Positions 20,534 to 31,129 of a stretch of 64,000 nt of DNA are shown here, one piece after another. The stretch is from Microstegium vimineum. Lineage: Eukaryota; Streptophyta; Magnoliopsida; Poales; Poaceae. The stretch lies in contig CM039129.1 in assembly GCA_022036555.1 (NCBI GenBank), positions 42,497,827 through 42,561,826 of the forward strand, read 5' to 3'. Within the stretch, counting starts at the first letter, position 1, and the number at the start of each line of letters is the position of its first letter. Both the position numbers and the translations under genes were made by a program. The notes under the pieces are model-generated. The model was not told the origin of the DNA. It searched no databases and saw only the letters and a list, made by a program, of their open reading frames with translations.

Positions 20534-21966
20534 TCAGCAACTATTTGGCGCGAACCCAACACGCTGGCCGTCGACGTCATACACGACACGGAACCCCTGC
20601 TGCTGGATGTTGCCGATGATGGAGACACCACGGTCGCCGCTGCCGGCGAACGCGAAGCACATGGTGCCCTTGGAGTCGACAGGGATGAGGTAGTTCTGGG
20701 GCGGGAGCTTCAACTCGACGCCACCGGCGAAATGCATCGACACAGCAGGCACCTTCATGCGTCTTTTGCGCGGGCTATAGCACGTGTCGAAGAAGCCGAA
20801 GGGGCCACCAGGGAACGGCCATCCGAGGCTCGTCACCGCTGCCACGCGGAAGGCGTCACGGAACGTGGTGTACGCATGGCCGGCGAGGCGGGTCACGACA
20901 GTGCCGGAGTCCACGATGACGCCGCCGTGCCCAGTGGACGGGTCAAGGCGGAGATCAGATTCGGTGACACCCGGCACACGCACGCCGCCCACGCTGATGC
21001 CGACGAGACGCACGTAGTAGAATTAATGTATACATGCGCGGGTTGGCCAACATGGGGGTGAACGACGCCGGCGGTGTGGTGGTGGTGGCGGTGGCGCCCG
21101 AGCCGAAGGTTAGGGTCGAGGTGCGGCGGCGCCCTACGCCGGCCAGGCAGTAGGAGAAGGTCCGGCCGTAGCGGCCGGCGATTTGGTTCGGGAACGACAA
21201 GGTCCCTCTGCCAAGGCCTAGGATCCCCTCCGCCGGCTCTGGGAACAGACCCTGGTTGTCGGAGCCGCACCCGAACGCAACGTCTACCCGGACGCCCGAC
21301 GCGAAGGTCAGCTTCTCGGTGCCGAAATCGCCCGCCGTCGCCATACCCAACCTTGTACTGGCACGAGTTATGGAACTGGATGCAGCCGCCGGAGGTCCCT
21401 AGAGCACGACACGCCGGCGTGTAGCAACCGAGTTCACTCCACGAGCCTGACTTTAGTCGGCTGTACACGGGGCCTGACTGGTTGTAGCACCGGAAGCACG
21501 GCATGCACTGTAGCCACGTGACGTCGCTGCCCATGTCTGGCGCCAGGAGCGCCTTGATGTCGGAGTTGTTGTCAAACGCCGTGCCGATGGTGATCTTGGC
21601 TATGTACTCCCCGCTCGTTGGTGCCCCGGTCACCACAGTGCCGTTTTCCGGGTCCGCCGGTGTGGCCTCCTTGGTGATGATCCACGCTGCCCTTCGCTCG
21701 TCCCGCTGCAGGCGGCGCGCGAAGAGTTCAGCTGCGCTGGTGTTCACCGCGAACGAGTCACGGTGGACCAGGCGGACATGGAGAGCCGACAACGACGATG
21801 ATGACACGTCGGCGGGGGTGTAGGCGTGAGGCGAGAGAGGGGATGCTATAAAACTATGGTGCTCGTACTCCACGGTCTTGTCCAGTCCGACGACGACGAT
21901 CGCGTCGTCAGAGCACGCGGCCAGCAGCAGCAGCTGCAGTCCAGCCAGAGACGACGACCACGCCAT
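20534..21966 (-). pseudogene. Aspartic protease AP2, frameshifted (peptidase family A1)
   Basis: Same family and orientation as AP1. The start is taken at 21966 (MAWSSSLAGLQLLLLAACSD, signal peptide), followed by a propeptide with ALHVRLVHRDSF. The first catalytic motif is D-M-G-S, not D-T-G-S. The frame breaks twice. Near 21340, after VGYGDGG, an 11-base loss relative to the paralogues removes Ser-Thr-Thr of the flap and shifts the frame. Near 21021-21026, four extra bases (TTAA) lie inside the TFYYVR segment. The homologous protein continues in other frames (about 21350-21025, then 21013-20534) to an intact DSGT second active site and the family C terminus GFAPNSC. As written it could produce only an inactive N-terminal half. 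Confidence 0.9.
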
Positions 21967-22014
21967 GGCTGGAGTCGCTATGCTTCGTTCAGTACAAGTG
22001 GTGAGTGATGTCAT

Positions 22015-22462
22015 GGCTGCAGGGCGGCGTTGGTGCTTAATTATATGTGATGTGAGAAGGGAGCTCTAGGAGATTGATGAGAGGATACGCCCAGCATGGT
22101 AGAGCATGCAGCAGATAGCTAGGCATTGTCAGCGGATAGGACGGCAGCGCGGCTACAGCTACAACAGGAAGCAAGAGCAGTCAAACATGCTTAGCTTTAA
22201 CTTCTAATAACAATAGATATATTCATTAGCTTTAACATCTGACAACAATAAAGTTGCAGTCAAACTTGACATATATTTTTTTAAAAAATGGTCAAAAGTT
22301 GAAAAGTTTGGCATAGAAATAATAATCTATATATCTATCTATATCTACATTTGTATCAATATTTATATCTAATTGTATATGCATTCATATCTATGTTTAG
22401 TTTATACTCATATTAAATAGGAAAAAATTATCTTTATCTATTTTTTGTCCACTTCCATCTAA
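22015..22462. other. AP2 upstream region
   Basis: The 5' flank of AP2. TTAATTATATGTGATGTGAG at about 22037-22056 is a likely core-promoter region, and a related copy without a gene sits near 29870-29895. The rest is AT-rich spacer. Confidence 0.4.
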
Positions 22463-22742
22463 GAGCATCTCTAAGAGATTAGCCAAAAAGACTAGCTAAA
22501 TTCGTTGATGTAGCTACTCCATAAAATAGATTTGACAAAAAAAAACTAGAGTAGCCAAGAAACTAAATGTCTAGTGAGGTACGGCGGTACGCTATTTAAA
22601 AATAGAGAGCGAATAAGGTGAGATGGAGAGCTACTATAAATTTTAAGAGTCATTTGCAGAATCTGTTAGAGACGTTTTTCCTTTCATAATAACACAATTA
22701 CCTTTAGAAAACGATTTAACTAATCCTCCCTTGAAGATGCTC
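22463..22742. mobile_element. Tourist-like MITE (PIF/Harbinger) with TAA target duplication
   Basis: The left end is GAGCATCTCTAAGAG and the right end is CTTGAAGATGCTC. The element is flanked by TAA at 22460-22462 and 22743-22745, the trinucleotide duplicated by PIF/Harbinger elements. It is 280 bp with an AT-rich interior and no coding sequence. Confidence 0.75.
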
Positions 22743-22745
22743 TAA

Positions 22746-23731
22746 CTAGTTAGGTAGTGGAGAGGTTGTTTCGTACCCCGGCTGTCCTTTCCCCCACCCC
22801 AACAATGCCCCTCGACCCCACCCTATTATTCTGACCCACTGGGAGCGCCCAATGCTCGCGGTTCCGGTGGCCCTCTCCCACAACCTAGCGAGATCCATGG
22901 AGGTGACGCATGTGGTGTTCCAGAAGAGTGGGCGAGTCTCCCCAACTCTGGAGACCGAGCTCCCCCACCCTAGTGTGCCCTTCCCCTCCGATCGCTCGGG
23001 TAGCATTACTGATATGATTTGAAAATAGTATAGTACATACATAATAAGCAATGTAATTAAAGAAGGAAAGTCTACATACCATGTGTTGCTCAACAAATGA
23101 TCCATGTGTTGCATTATCGACTAGCTTTATTGGAATAAAGAATTGAGACATAGACAACAGAGAACCATGGTAGACTCAACAATCCATTTCTTTTGATCTT
23201 CATCTAAATTAGTAACAAGCTCAAGGATCCTATGAACTGAAAATGTTGTTTTGAAATGCTCAGCTGATCCTTTCTCATTTCCTATAAGAAACAAATTATT
23301 AGGTGTAAAATGCTCAGATAAAGTCACATGAAGAAATAACATAGGTTCTTGCAATGTAATAATTCATATTTAGACTACACATAAATGCAAATCACATAGA
23401 AAGACACGAACCCAAACATCAGAAACCCTAGCGTAATGGAAGCCTAACCTGCAACTACACATAAATCACATTCAAATTGGAATACAACAGAAACTCTAGC
23501 ATATATAATGGAACTAAGGAAGTCTAACCGAAACAAATTCAAACTGGAATGCATGAGAAACCCTACAATATGGTAGCATAATGTACATAATCAACATCAC
23601 ATCTACAACTACAAAGCGCGCACTCACATCTTTCAACTACATACACTTATACCTTGCAGCTTTGGTACTTTCCTCAGTGGACATTGCTTCACACCAATGT
23701 TGCTCTGTCCTCTAGATGATGGTTTACCCAT
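22746..23731 (-). pseudogene. Exon pieces of a possible plant-mobile-domain or Ulp1-associated transposon gene
   Basis: On the minus strand a short first-exon candidate (23731-23656, beginning MGKPSSRGQSNIGVKQCPLR) ends at a GTATAAG donor. A second coding-like piece (about 23280-23165) reads EHFKTTFSVHRILELVTNLD then EDQKKWIVESTM, which resembles the segment ahead of the plant mobile domain or Ulp1 region in MULE-carried genes. A third piece near 23150-23060 includes FFIPIKLVDNATHGSFVEQH. No single frame joins them, and the left part (22750-22990) is GC-rich unrelated sequence. The family suggestion is tentative. Confidence 0.3.
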
Positions 23732-23947
23732 AATGTTGGTCTGCTAGAAGATGGTTTGCCTCCCTTGTTGGAGACCTTCCTCACTGCCACACGAGCGTGC
23801 CTCCACCCAGCAACATCATGAAACTTCACCCACATCATCACCACTATTTGGGAGAGTTGCCAATGCTGGGCGAGACATCCCTATTTGATCTCATATGCAT
23901 TGCTAGCTAGATATCGTCGCTGAGGGAGGAAGTGGGCCGTGCGCGGT

Positions 23948-23974
23948 GGAGAGAGAGAGAGAGAGAGAGAGAGA
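23948..23974. repeat. (GA)n microsatellite
   Basis: About 13 GA units directly before the LINE target-site copy. Confidence 0.95.
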
Positions 23975-23989
23975 GGAATGCCTTTTCTT

Positions 23990-24511
23990 AGATGGAAAAG
24001 AATGGCTTTGGATGACTATAATTATGTTCTCTGCGTACAGGCTGTAGATGTATCTTTAATACGTACACTTGTTCTTAGCATGTCCTTTCTCAAAATACTG
24101 TTGGGCAACTCTTGGTCTCTCTATTCACCAACCTTCAGATCCTTTTGGAACCCTGGCTTCCTTCAGAATCAACTGCATCTTATTTTTTTCATGGAGATTA
24201 TTGTCACAATGAGCTGGTCAATTTGGACTGTTCGAAATGATGCCATCTTCAGGCAGGTGCAGCCGACAATTCAGCATTGCAAGGCTATTTTCGAACGTGA
24301 ATTTGCTCAAGTTATTCTTAGAGCAAAAAAAAAAAAAAATTTAGCACCAATAATGTTTACTCAATGGCGCGCTAGATGCTTATGTGTAGTTTTAATGATT
24401 TTCTTTGTAACTTTCTTTATTTCCTGAAGCAACATTGTAAGTACTGTCTTTGTTTTTCAATAAAAGAACTGTAGGGGATGCTCCCCTCATGTTTCCCTCA
24501 AAAAAAAAAAA
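23990..24511 (+). mobile_element. 5'-truncated LINE (L1-type) with poly-A tail and 16-bp TSD
   Basis: The direct repeat AGGAATGCCTTTTCTT occurs at 23974-23989 and again at 24512-24527. Between them is a short plus-strand insert that ends in AATAAAAG, a 3' UTR and an A12-13 tail. The coding part (roughly 24090-24427) reads SWSIWTVRNDAIFRQVQPTI and later APIMFTQW, the usual C-terminal end of plant LINE reverse-transcriptase proteins after the RNase H/zinc-knuckle region. Only the last 0.5 kb of the element is present. Its features are those of target-primed reverse transcription. Confidence 0.9.
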
Positions 24512-24723
24512 AGGAATGCCTTTTCTTTTTTATCATTTTGTATTTGATTAGAATGCCTTTTCAGATTATTTAGGATGAAAGGATATGTTTGGATTAGGAT
24601 TCCTAGTTATCTTGGGTTTCCTCAATAAATCTTGTTTAGTCATTTATAAAGCAAAAGAAGAGTTCCACAGAGGCACGACACGAGAGTTTTTACATTCACT
24701 GAGTTGGTTAGAAAAAGATGGAC

Positions 24724-26024
24724 AAAAGGTACCGTGCCCCTGGAGTCCTCTGGGATGAGGCAGTTCTTGGGCGCCGCCGGCGAAGTGCATTGACACGGTG
24801 GGCACCTTCATGCGATGGGCACCCACGGTGAGTGGCCACCAATGGAGACCTGCCGCAGCACGAAAGGCGTCACGGAACGCTATGTACACGGGGCGGGCAA
24901 GCCGCGTCACGGCGGTGCCGGAGTCCACAATGACGCCGCTGCGGCCGGTGTACGGGTCTAGCTGGAGGTCACGCTCGGCGACGCCCGGCACGTGCACGCC
25001 GCCCACGCTGATGCCGATGAGCCGCACGTAGTAGAACGTGCCCATGTTCGGGTTCCAGACCGTGGGGGTGAAGGACGCTTGCGGGGAGCCGCTTGCGGTA
25101 CCATCACCGATGGTTAGGGTGGAGGTGAGGGAGCCGGGGCTAGACAAGAAGTCAACGAGACAATAGGAGAAGCTGGAGACGTTGTATCCATGACCAGCGA
25201 TCTGGCTCGGGCACGATATTTGACCGCGGCCGAGGCCCAGTATGCCCGCTGTCGGCGCCCCGAACAGGCCTTTGTTGTCATGGCCGCAGCCGATCTACAG
25301 GCGCGGCACCCGGACGCCGCCGGCGAAGGTCAGCGTCTCCACGATGAAGTCGCCCACCGTCGTAGAGCCATCCCCATAGCGCACGCTGTAGACACACGTC
25401 CCGCGGTGCGCGTCGCCGCCGCCGGATCGTCCCAGCGCTTGGCAATCTGGCGCGTTGTAACTCATTTCGAGATATGACGTCGAGTGCGCCGGGTCGAACA
25501 CGGGCCCAGACTGCGGGTAGCAGCGCCGGCATGGCTGGCACTGCAGCCACATGACATCGCTGGCCGTGTCTAGCGCCAGCAGCGCCTCGACGCCCGGCGT
25601 GCCTACCGCGATCTTGGCGATGTACTCCCCGCTTGTCGGCACCCTGGACACCACCGGAGCCACGAACGCGCCTCCGCTCGACGACAAACCGACGACCCGC
25701 GTATCATTTGCCGCAGCCGCCTTCGAGGTGATCCACGCTGCCCTCAGCTTGTCACGCTGCAAGCGGCGCGCGAGGAGCTCGGCTGGGGTGATGTTCACTG
25801 CCAACGAGTCGCGGTGGAGCAGGCGAACGTGCAGAGCCGACGACGACACAGTGACATCCTCCTCCTGCGCGTGAGCTCCATCGTCGGCAGCCGGGGCGCT
25901 ATATGCGTGCGGAGACAGAGGAGTTACCGCATAGCTGTGGTACTGGTACTCCACAGGCGTGGCAAGGGCGACGGCGGCGACGTGCGAGCAGCAGGAGAAG
26001 TCCAGCGATACACAACGACGCCAT
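24724..26024 (-). pseudogene. Aspartic protease AP3, multiply disrupted (peptidase family A1)
   Basis: Same family as AP4, which it matches most closely. The likely original start is ATG at 26024 (MASLCIAGLLLLLA), but the frame shifts in the signal peptide, so the long frame begins only at MEYQYHSY (25954). The first catalytic motif is D-T-A-S (LALDTASDVMWLQC). The frame is then stopped by TAG near 25294, where AP4 has TCG (LSIGCGHD). After this the protein continues through RLIGISVGGVHVPG and the second motif DSGT. Around 24830-24850 a deletion removes the FFDTC segment. After HFAGG near 24780 another indel shifts the frame, and similarity ends near 24725, so the IIGNIQQQ...GFAPNSC end is lost. 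Clearly non-functional. Confidence 0.92.
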
Positions 26025-27741
26025 GGACATTAGCAAGCGAGGAGGAGTGACGTACTTGCTGGATCAGTAGAACTGAATTGGTGGTTATATTATATATAAG
26101 AATATAAGGGAGCGAGGAGGGATGGTGATGCCATGGTTATACCATTCAGCAACGAGCAGAGATGGTGTGATGACGGAGTACTTATAGGAGATTAGAGATT
26201 AGAGATAGACTACAGATGCACCAAGATCATTATTAATTAGAGCTAGATAGACTACAGATATACACAAGCAGGCGGCTGTTGCTAGAACCGGAAATTAGAG
26301 GAGATAGACCAGAGAGTATAAGATGTTTTAGGACCTGGTATCGCTCTGTCAACAGTTTTACTTTTAATCGAGTTGCCACAGTGAAACCACACAAAACACC
26401 AGATGAGAGAGGTTTTATTTTAGAGCCAATTCCATCCTTGTCAATAGAAATTTTATCTCTTCTTTTACTGCCATTAAAATTTACGAACTTTCCTCGCTCC
26501 TATCAAAATAAATTCACACTTCCCTCATTGCCAATTTTCTCATGTTGCTCTTCCTCATGCCCCTCTTCTTCTCTATGTCTGCAACAGGGTGGTCCCTAGT
26601 CGATTTGGGCTATGGCCTGGGTCCGTCGAACATGGCAATGCCATGGAGTCCTCTACAGCCGTGGTGACCAAACTGAGGAACAGGACGGCCACTATTCGGG
26701 CGTCGGGGCACATCGGCTCGAAAGTGGCATGCACTGCGCCTCAACTGTGTGCGGCTCACCACCACACAGTCGCACGCCTCCGCACCGCTAGGCCAGATCC
26801 GATGTCGGCTGCCATAGAAGGGGCTGACCAGTAACATCCAAGCCTATTAGTAGCCTGTAGTAGTTGTGAAGTTGGCAAATGTGGCACAGGTGACATATGT
26901 GTGGTTGTGGCTGATGGATTTATTACCACCTTTAAAGTTTATTAGGAGGGTGAGAGCTAGCTTATAACCCTTGTCGTTCAAAATGTATAACTCCCGAGTT
27001 AACTCTTTTACACAAACAAGGGCGCGCGTTGTATAAGCAGTTTTGGGGTGGACAAGGGTGTTACATTGCTGAAGGGAGGCATGTAGGCTAGGTGGTTGGG
27101 CGGTTTTGGGTCCCTAGTGGTGACCGAGCAATGTCAGGTCGGGGGCGCCATCCAGAGGGGAGGGGAAGAGGAAGGAGGCCGCCGCGGGTGCAGTAGGGCT
27201 TGGCTAGAGCTGCAACCAAACTCTACTGTGGCAGGGGTGGTGGGCACCGTCATGGGTGAGCTCCTACGGTGCGTTTTGGAGGTAGAAGAAAAGATCTAGA
27301 CCATTGGATCTTTTTCTGTATGGGTGTGGGTGCATTAGGGCTTGGCTAGAGCTCCATCAAGCCCTACCGTGGAAGGGCGGTAGGCCCTGGTGGGATGAGC
27401 TCCTGTGGTGGCGTCTGGAGGTATAAGGAAAGCGTATGGAGGTAGAAGAAAAGACCTAGACCATTGGATCTTATCGTATGGATGATAAAGACATGTGTTG
27501 AAACTTGAAAACACCTCGTTATGGCATAGACGGAATCTATGGTTAAGGTTGGATGCTAGGTGTTACTCATTCCCCATTTATATGCTTGCATTCCTCTCGG
27601 ATGTGTCATCTGTTCATCCCATTTTTTCTTTCATGACACACCAACCCGTGCCCATCCAACTTTAGTATGGGGCCATTATTCCGGTGACTCATGCATTTCG
27701 ACAGGCTAAATCGGCGCGCCAATTTATATAGGAAAGAACAT
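26025..27741. other. Spacer between AP3 and AP4
   Basis: 26060-26330 is the AP3 5' flank, with GGTGGTTATATTATATATAAG near 26080 as a likely TATA region and AGATTAGAGATAGACTA repeats shared with AP1. 26330-27190 holds moderately GC-rich sequence with short overlapping frames and no recognised domain. A direct duplication lies at about 27195-27478, and 27571-27600 is the AP4 3' flank copy of the array unit. No gene supported. Confidence 0.45.
27195..27478. repeat. Direct duplication of about 140 bp
   Basis: Both copies run from AGGGCTTGGCTAGAGCT through a G-rich middle and GATGAGCTCCT (or GGTGAGCTCCT) to GGAGGTAGAAGAAAAGA and CTAGACCATTGGATCTT. The copies begin near 27195 and 27335. Confidence 0.7.
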
Positions 27742-29178
27742 TCAGCAGCTATTGGGCGCAAACCCAACGCGCTGGCCACCGATGTCGTACACGATGCGAA
27801 ACCCCTGCTGTTGGATGTTTCCGATAATGGAAACACTACGGTCGCTGGTGCCGGCGAAGGCGAAGCAGACGGTGCCCCTGGAGTCCACGGGGATGAGGTA
27901 GTTCTTGGGTGGGAGACTTAGCTCCACACCGCCGGCGAAGTGCATTGACACGGTGGGCACCTTCTTCACGGCATGGGCACCCACGGTGTAGCACGTATCG
28001 AAGAAGCCGGAGGGGCCCCCGATGGAGACCTGGCCGAGGTCCACTGCCGCTGCACGGAAGGCGTCACGGAACGCTGTGTATGCGGGGCGGGCAAGCCGTG
28101 TCACGGCGGTTCCAGAGTCCACAATGACGCCGCCGTGGCCGGTGTACGGGTCTAGCTGGAGGTCGCGCTCGGCGACACCCGACACGGGCACACCACCCAC
28201 GCTGATGCCGATGAGCCGGACATAGTAGAACGTAGGCATGTTCAGGTTGAGAACCGTGGGTGTGAATGACGCTGGCGTGGAGGTGCCCACGCTGCCGGCA
28301 CCGAAGGTGAGCGTGGAGGAGAGGGAACCAGGTGGGCTAGACAAGAAGTCAACGAGACAATAGGAGAACGTCGCGTTGTAGCCAAGAAAAGCGATCTGGT
28401 GCGGGATGGATATTTGGCCGCGGCCGAGGCCCAAGATCCCCGCCGCCGGCGCCCCGAACAGGCCGTCGTTGTCATGGCCACAGCCGATCGACAGGCGCAG
28501 CTGCTGGACGCCACCGGCGAAGGTCAGCGTCTCCTCAACGAGGTCGCCCACCGTCGTGTAGCCGTCCCCATAGTGCACGGTGTAGATGCACGTCCCTCGG
28601 TGCGCGTCGCCACCACCGGATCGTCCCAGCGCTTCGCAATCAGGCGCGTCATAATTCATTTCACGGTATGACGTCGAGTGCCGCGGGTCGAACACAGGCC
28701 CGGACTGCGGGTAGCAGCGCCGGCATGGCTGGCACTGCAGCCACGTCAGGTCGCTGGCTGTGTCCAGCGCTAGCAGAGCGTCGACGGCCGGTGTGCCCAC
28801 TGCGATCTTGGCGATGTACTCCCCGCTCGTCGGCGCCCTGGACACCACCGGCGCCACGAGCCCGTGTCCACCGATGGAGACCCGCGTATCGTTCGTAGAA
28901 GCTTTCGAGATGATCCACGCTGCCCTCAGCTCGTCCCGTTGCAGGCGGCGCGCCAGGAGCTCGGCTGGGGTGGCGTTCACTGCCAATGAGTCCCGGTGGA
29001 GCAGGCGGACGTGCAGAGCCGACGACGACGCAGCAACGTCGTCGCCGGCAGCCTCTGGAGCACTATATGCGTGGGGAGACAGAGGAGTTACTGCATAACT
29101 GTGGTACTGGTACTTGTCCACAGGCGTGGCGATCCCGACCACGGCGAGCAGCAGAAGAAGTCCAGCGATACTGGCCAT
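27742..29178 (-). CDS. Aspartic protease AP4, nepenthesin-type with DTAS active-site motif, intact
   Basis: Single exon. The start is placed at 29178 (478 residues) because it heads the signal peptide MASIAGLLLLLAVVG and lines up with the AP3 start. The frame itself is open to an ATG at 29295, but those 39 extra residues are basic and unlike a secretory leader. Numbering from 29178: propeptide with ALHVRLLHRDSL; first catalytic site LALDTASDLTWLQCQPC (Asp139); flap HYGDGY; second site DSGT (Asp354); C-terminal IIGNIQQQGF and GFAPNSC. Overall length and cysteines match AP1. The oddity is Gly to Ala in the first D-T-G triplet, shared with AP3, at a position that is nearly invariant in family A1. 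Both catalytic aspartates remain. It could be active with altered properties or be a non-peptidase homologue. Confidence 0.93.
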   Translation of the reverse strand: MASIAGLLLLLAVVGIATPVDKYQYHSYAVTPLSPHAYSAPEAAGDDVAASSSALHVRLLHRDSLAVNATPAELLARRLQRDELRAAWIISKASTNDTRVSIGGHGLVAPVVSRAPTSGEYIAKIAVGTPAVDALLALDTASDLTWLQCQPCRRCYPQSGPVFDPRHSTSYREMNYDAPDCEALGRSGGGDAHRGTCIYTVHYGDGYTTVGDLVEETLTFAGGVQQLRLSIGCGHDNDGLFGAPAAGILGLGRGQISIPHQIAFLGYNATFSYCLVDFLSSPPGSLSSTLTFGAGSVGTSTPASFTPTVLNLNMPTFYYVRLIGISVGGVPVSGVAERDLQLDPYTGHGGVIVDSGTAVTRLARPAYTAFRDAFRAAAVDLGQVSIGGPSGFFDTCYTVGAHAVKKVPTVSMHFAGGVELSLPPKNYLIPVDSRGTVCFAFAGTSDRSVSIIGNIQQQGFRIVYDIGGQRVGFAPNSC

Positions 29179-31129
29179 TAGCAAGCGAGCAGGAGTCGTA
29201 CTTTGCTGTATCAGAACTGAGCTGAGCCGTGGTGATGCCATGGCTCCAGCCGTCCGATCTCCAGCGAGAGCGACGCGTGCCGTGGTTACCAGCAAGGGGT
29301 CGTTGGTGATGGAGTACTGATGGTATAGCTACAACAGGGAGATTAGATACACTCAGGCTTGTGTTTTATCTACTCTTGCTTCCAATTTGTAATGTACTAT
29401 AATTTGTATGATGTTTTAGGACCTGGTGTGTGTCGCTCCATCGACAGTTTGCAATGAGATACCATGCATACAAAACACCTGAATAGGAGCTATTTGTTCG
29501 TGTAGATGTGAGGAGATTGAACCATTTGTACGTGTGGAGTAGTAGAAGCTACTTGAGCCTTCAATTCTTCTCCGTCTCCGTCATGCACAACATGCACCAT
29601 GTTTTGTTCCAAGTCAAAATTGTTTATCTTTATTAATACTATACTTATAGATAATAAGTGATCCAAACATCTATAAAATTAAATATACAAGCTAAGCAAA
29701 AAATATTTAGATAGTGCATTTAATAATGATATTGTTTTTATATAAACTTAGTAAAAAATTGAGAAGTTTGACCGGCAGCAAAATAATATTATATTATATA
29801 AAATGATAACATGTAAATTATGAGTCGTTTGCTTCGATCATAAGTGATATGAGCAAGGCTGCAGGGATTGGTGGTTATATGTGAATGTGAGAAGGGAAAA
29901 GGGAGCGACAAGATTGCTTCTCATTCTCTAAACCATCATTAGAAAAACCATTTGAATAAAAAATATTTTTTATATCTTTATAAAAAATCTGTTGAAATTG
30001 CTCTAAGGAGACTGCAGCTACAACAGAAGATTAGAGGCACACTATAGATCAAATATATGGATGATTTCCTTAGTTTTTCACCCTTATTTGACGAAAGGAT
30101 TTGATAAGTTATCAATGCACTAGGTCCCCGCTCGAGCTTGTGTTTGACCTACTAGTGCTTCCAATTTTGTAATTTGAATAAGATGTTCCAGTAGCTTTGT
30201 TTGAAGTCAAACTTGTCTCTACACCAGTAAAATATGTTTATTAGAGATACTTAGAAAAATATTTTGATACTAGATTTATTGATATTGTAACTATTAATAT
30301 ATACTTTGTCAACTTGACAAGTTTGATTTAGGAAAAATATTATTATATTGCCAAAAACTTACATGGTTAGTTAGAACACAAGAATTGAAAAAACAAGTAT
30401 GCACCATCATATACTCTATATATTCTCACAATTAATTTGATCACTTCCAAGGAAACTGTCCTCCTAAAAACTTGCCTTTGTACTTTAGGCCAATAATATG
30501 AAAAAAAAACTATTCAAGAAAAGAAATATTTTAGGAAAGAGTATTACAACCGCTTATGGGTCAATCCATCAAAATTTAGTGAGGGATTAGGAACACTAAA
30601 GTACATACAGGATTAGTAACCCTCATGAAAACCAGTTAAGGTTCGGTTTAACCATGCGGCTTTGAGATGTCATGGCTATCACTCTTTGTTTTTCTACTGG
30701 AAGTGGACGGAGGTATGCCTATGAATCCCTATTTTAGTTGCACCAATGAGTTGTGAATCTCCATGCACCCTGTCATCCTCTCATGTTCACCAACCTCTCC
30801 ATCTATTATGGAGCATGTAACTGGCCGTTGAACATAGAGAAAAATGCCAACCAAACAATCTGATGGAGCTCCTGTGACGACTCATGTTGTTGCCCAAAAC
30901 TTGCTGATACATACTATTCCTAGATAACACTTCTGTGGCGACCAATGCTGGTTATTAGATGGCATGCGCATGCAATGTGCCCAGGGACTATGTATTAGAG
31001 AAAATTGAAGGATGGATTGGAGCAACGAACAGGACAAATAATGAAGGTGACAGAGACCAGGATATATATGAACTCAAGACTCAAGCGGAAGCAGAATAAC
31101 GTTGTTCAGTTTGGGTGGGATATTAGGCA
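29179..31129. other. AP4 upstream region and spacer
   Basis: AT-rich spacer. Near 29866-29900 the phrase ATTGGTGGTTATATGTGAATGTGAGAAGGG closely resembles the promoter regions of AP1, AP2 and AP3 but has no protease frame attached, so it may be the relic promoter of a lost copy. Otherwise I see no gene, no clear terminal repeats and only short low-complexity runs. Confidence 0.45.

Noticed and set aside
22750..22765. TTAGGTAGTGG as a possible CACTA terminus just after the Tourist MITE
   Set aside because: No subterminal repeats or partner end nearby; the short match is expected by chance.
30150..30162. CTACTAGTG as a possible left partner end for element C
   Set aside because: It matches only the last nine bases, is in the same orientation as the right end, and has no TTTAGTCCCGG repeats beside it.
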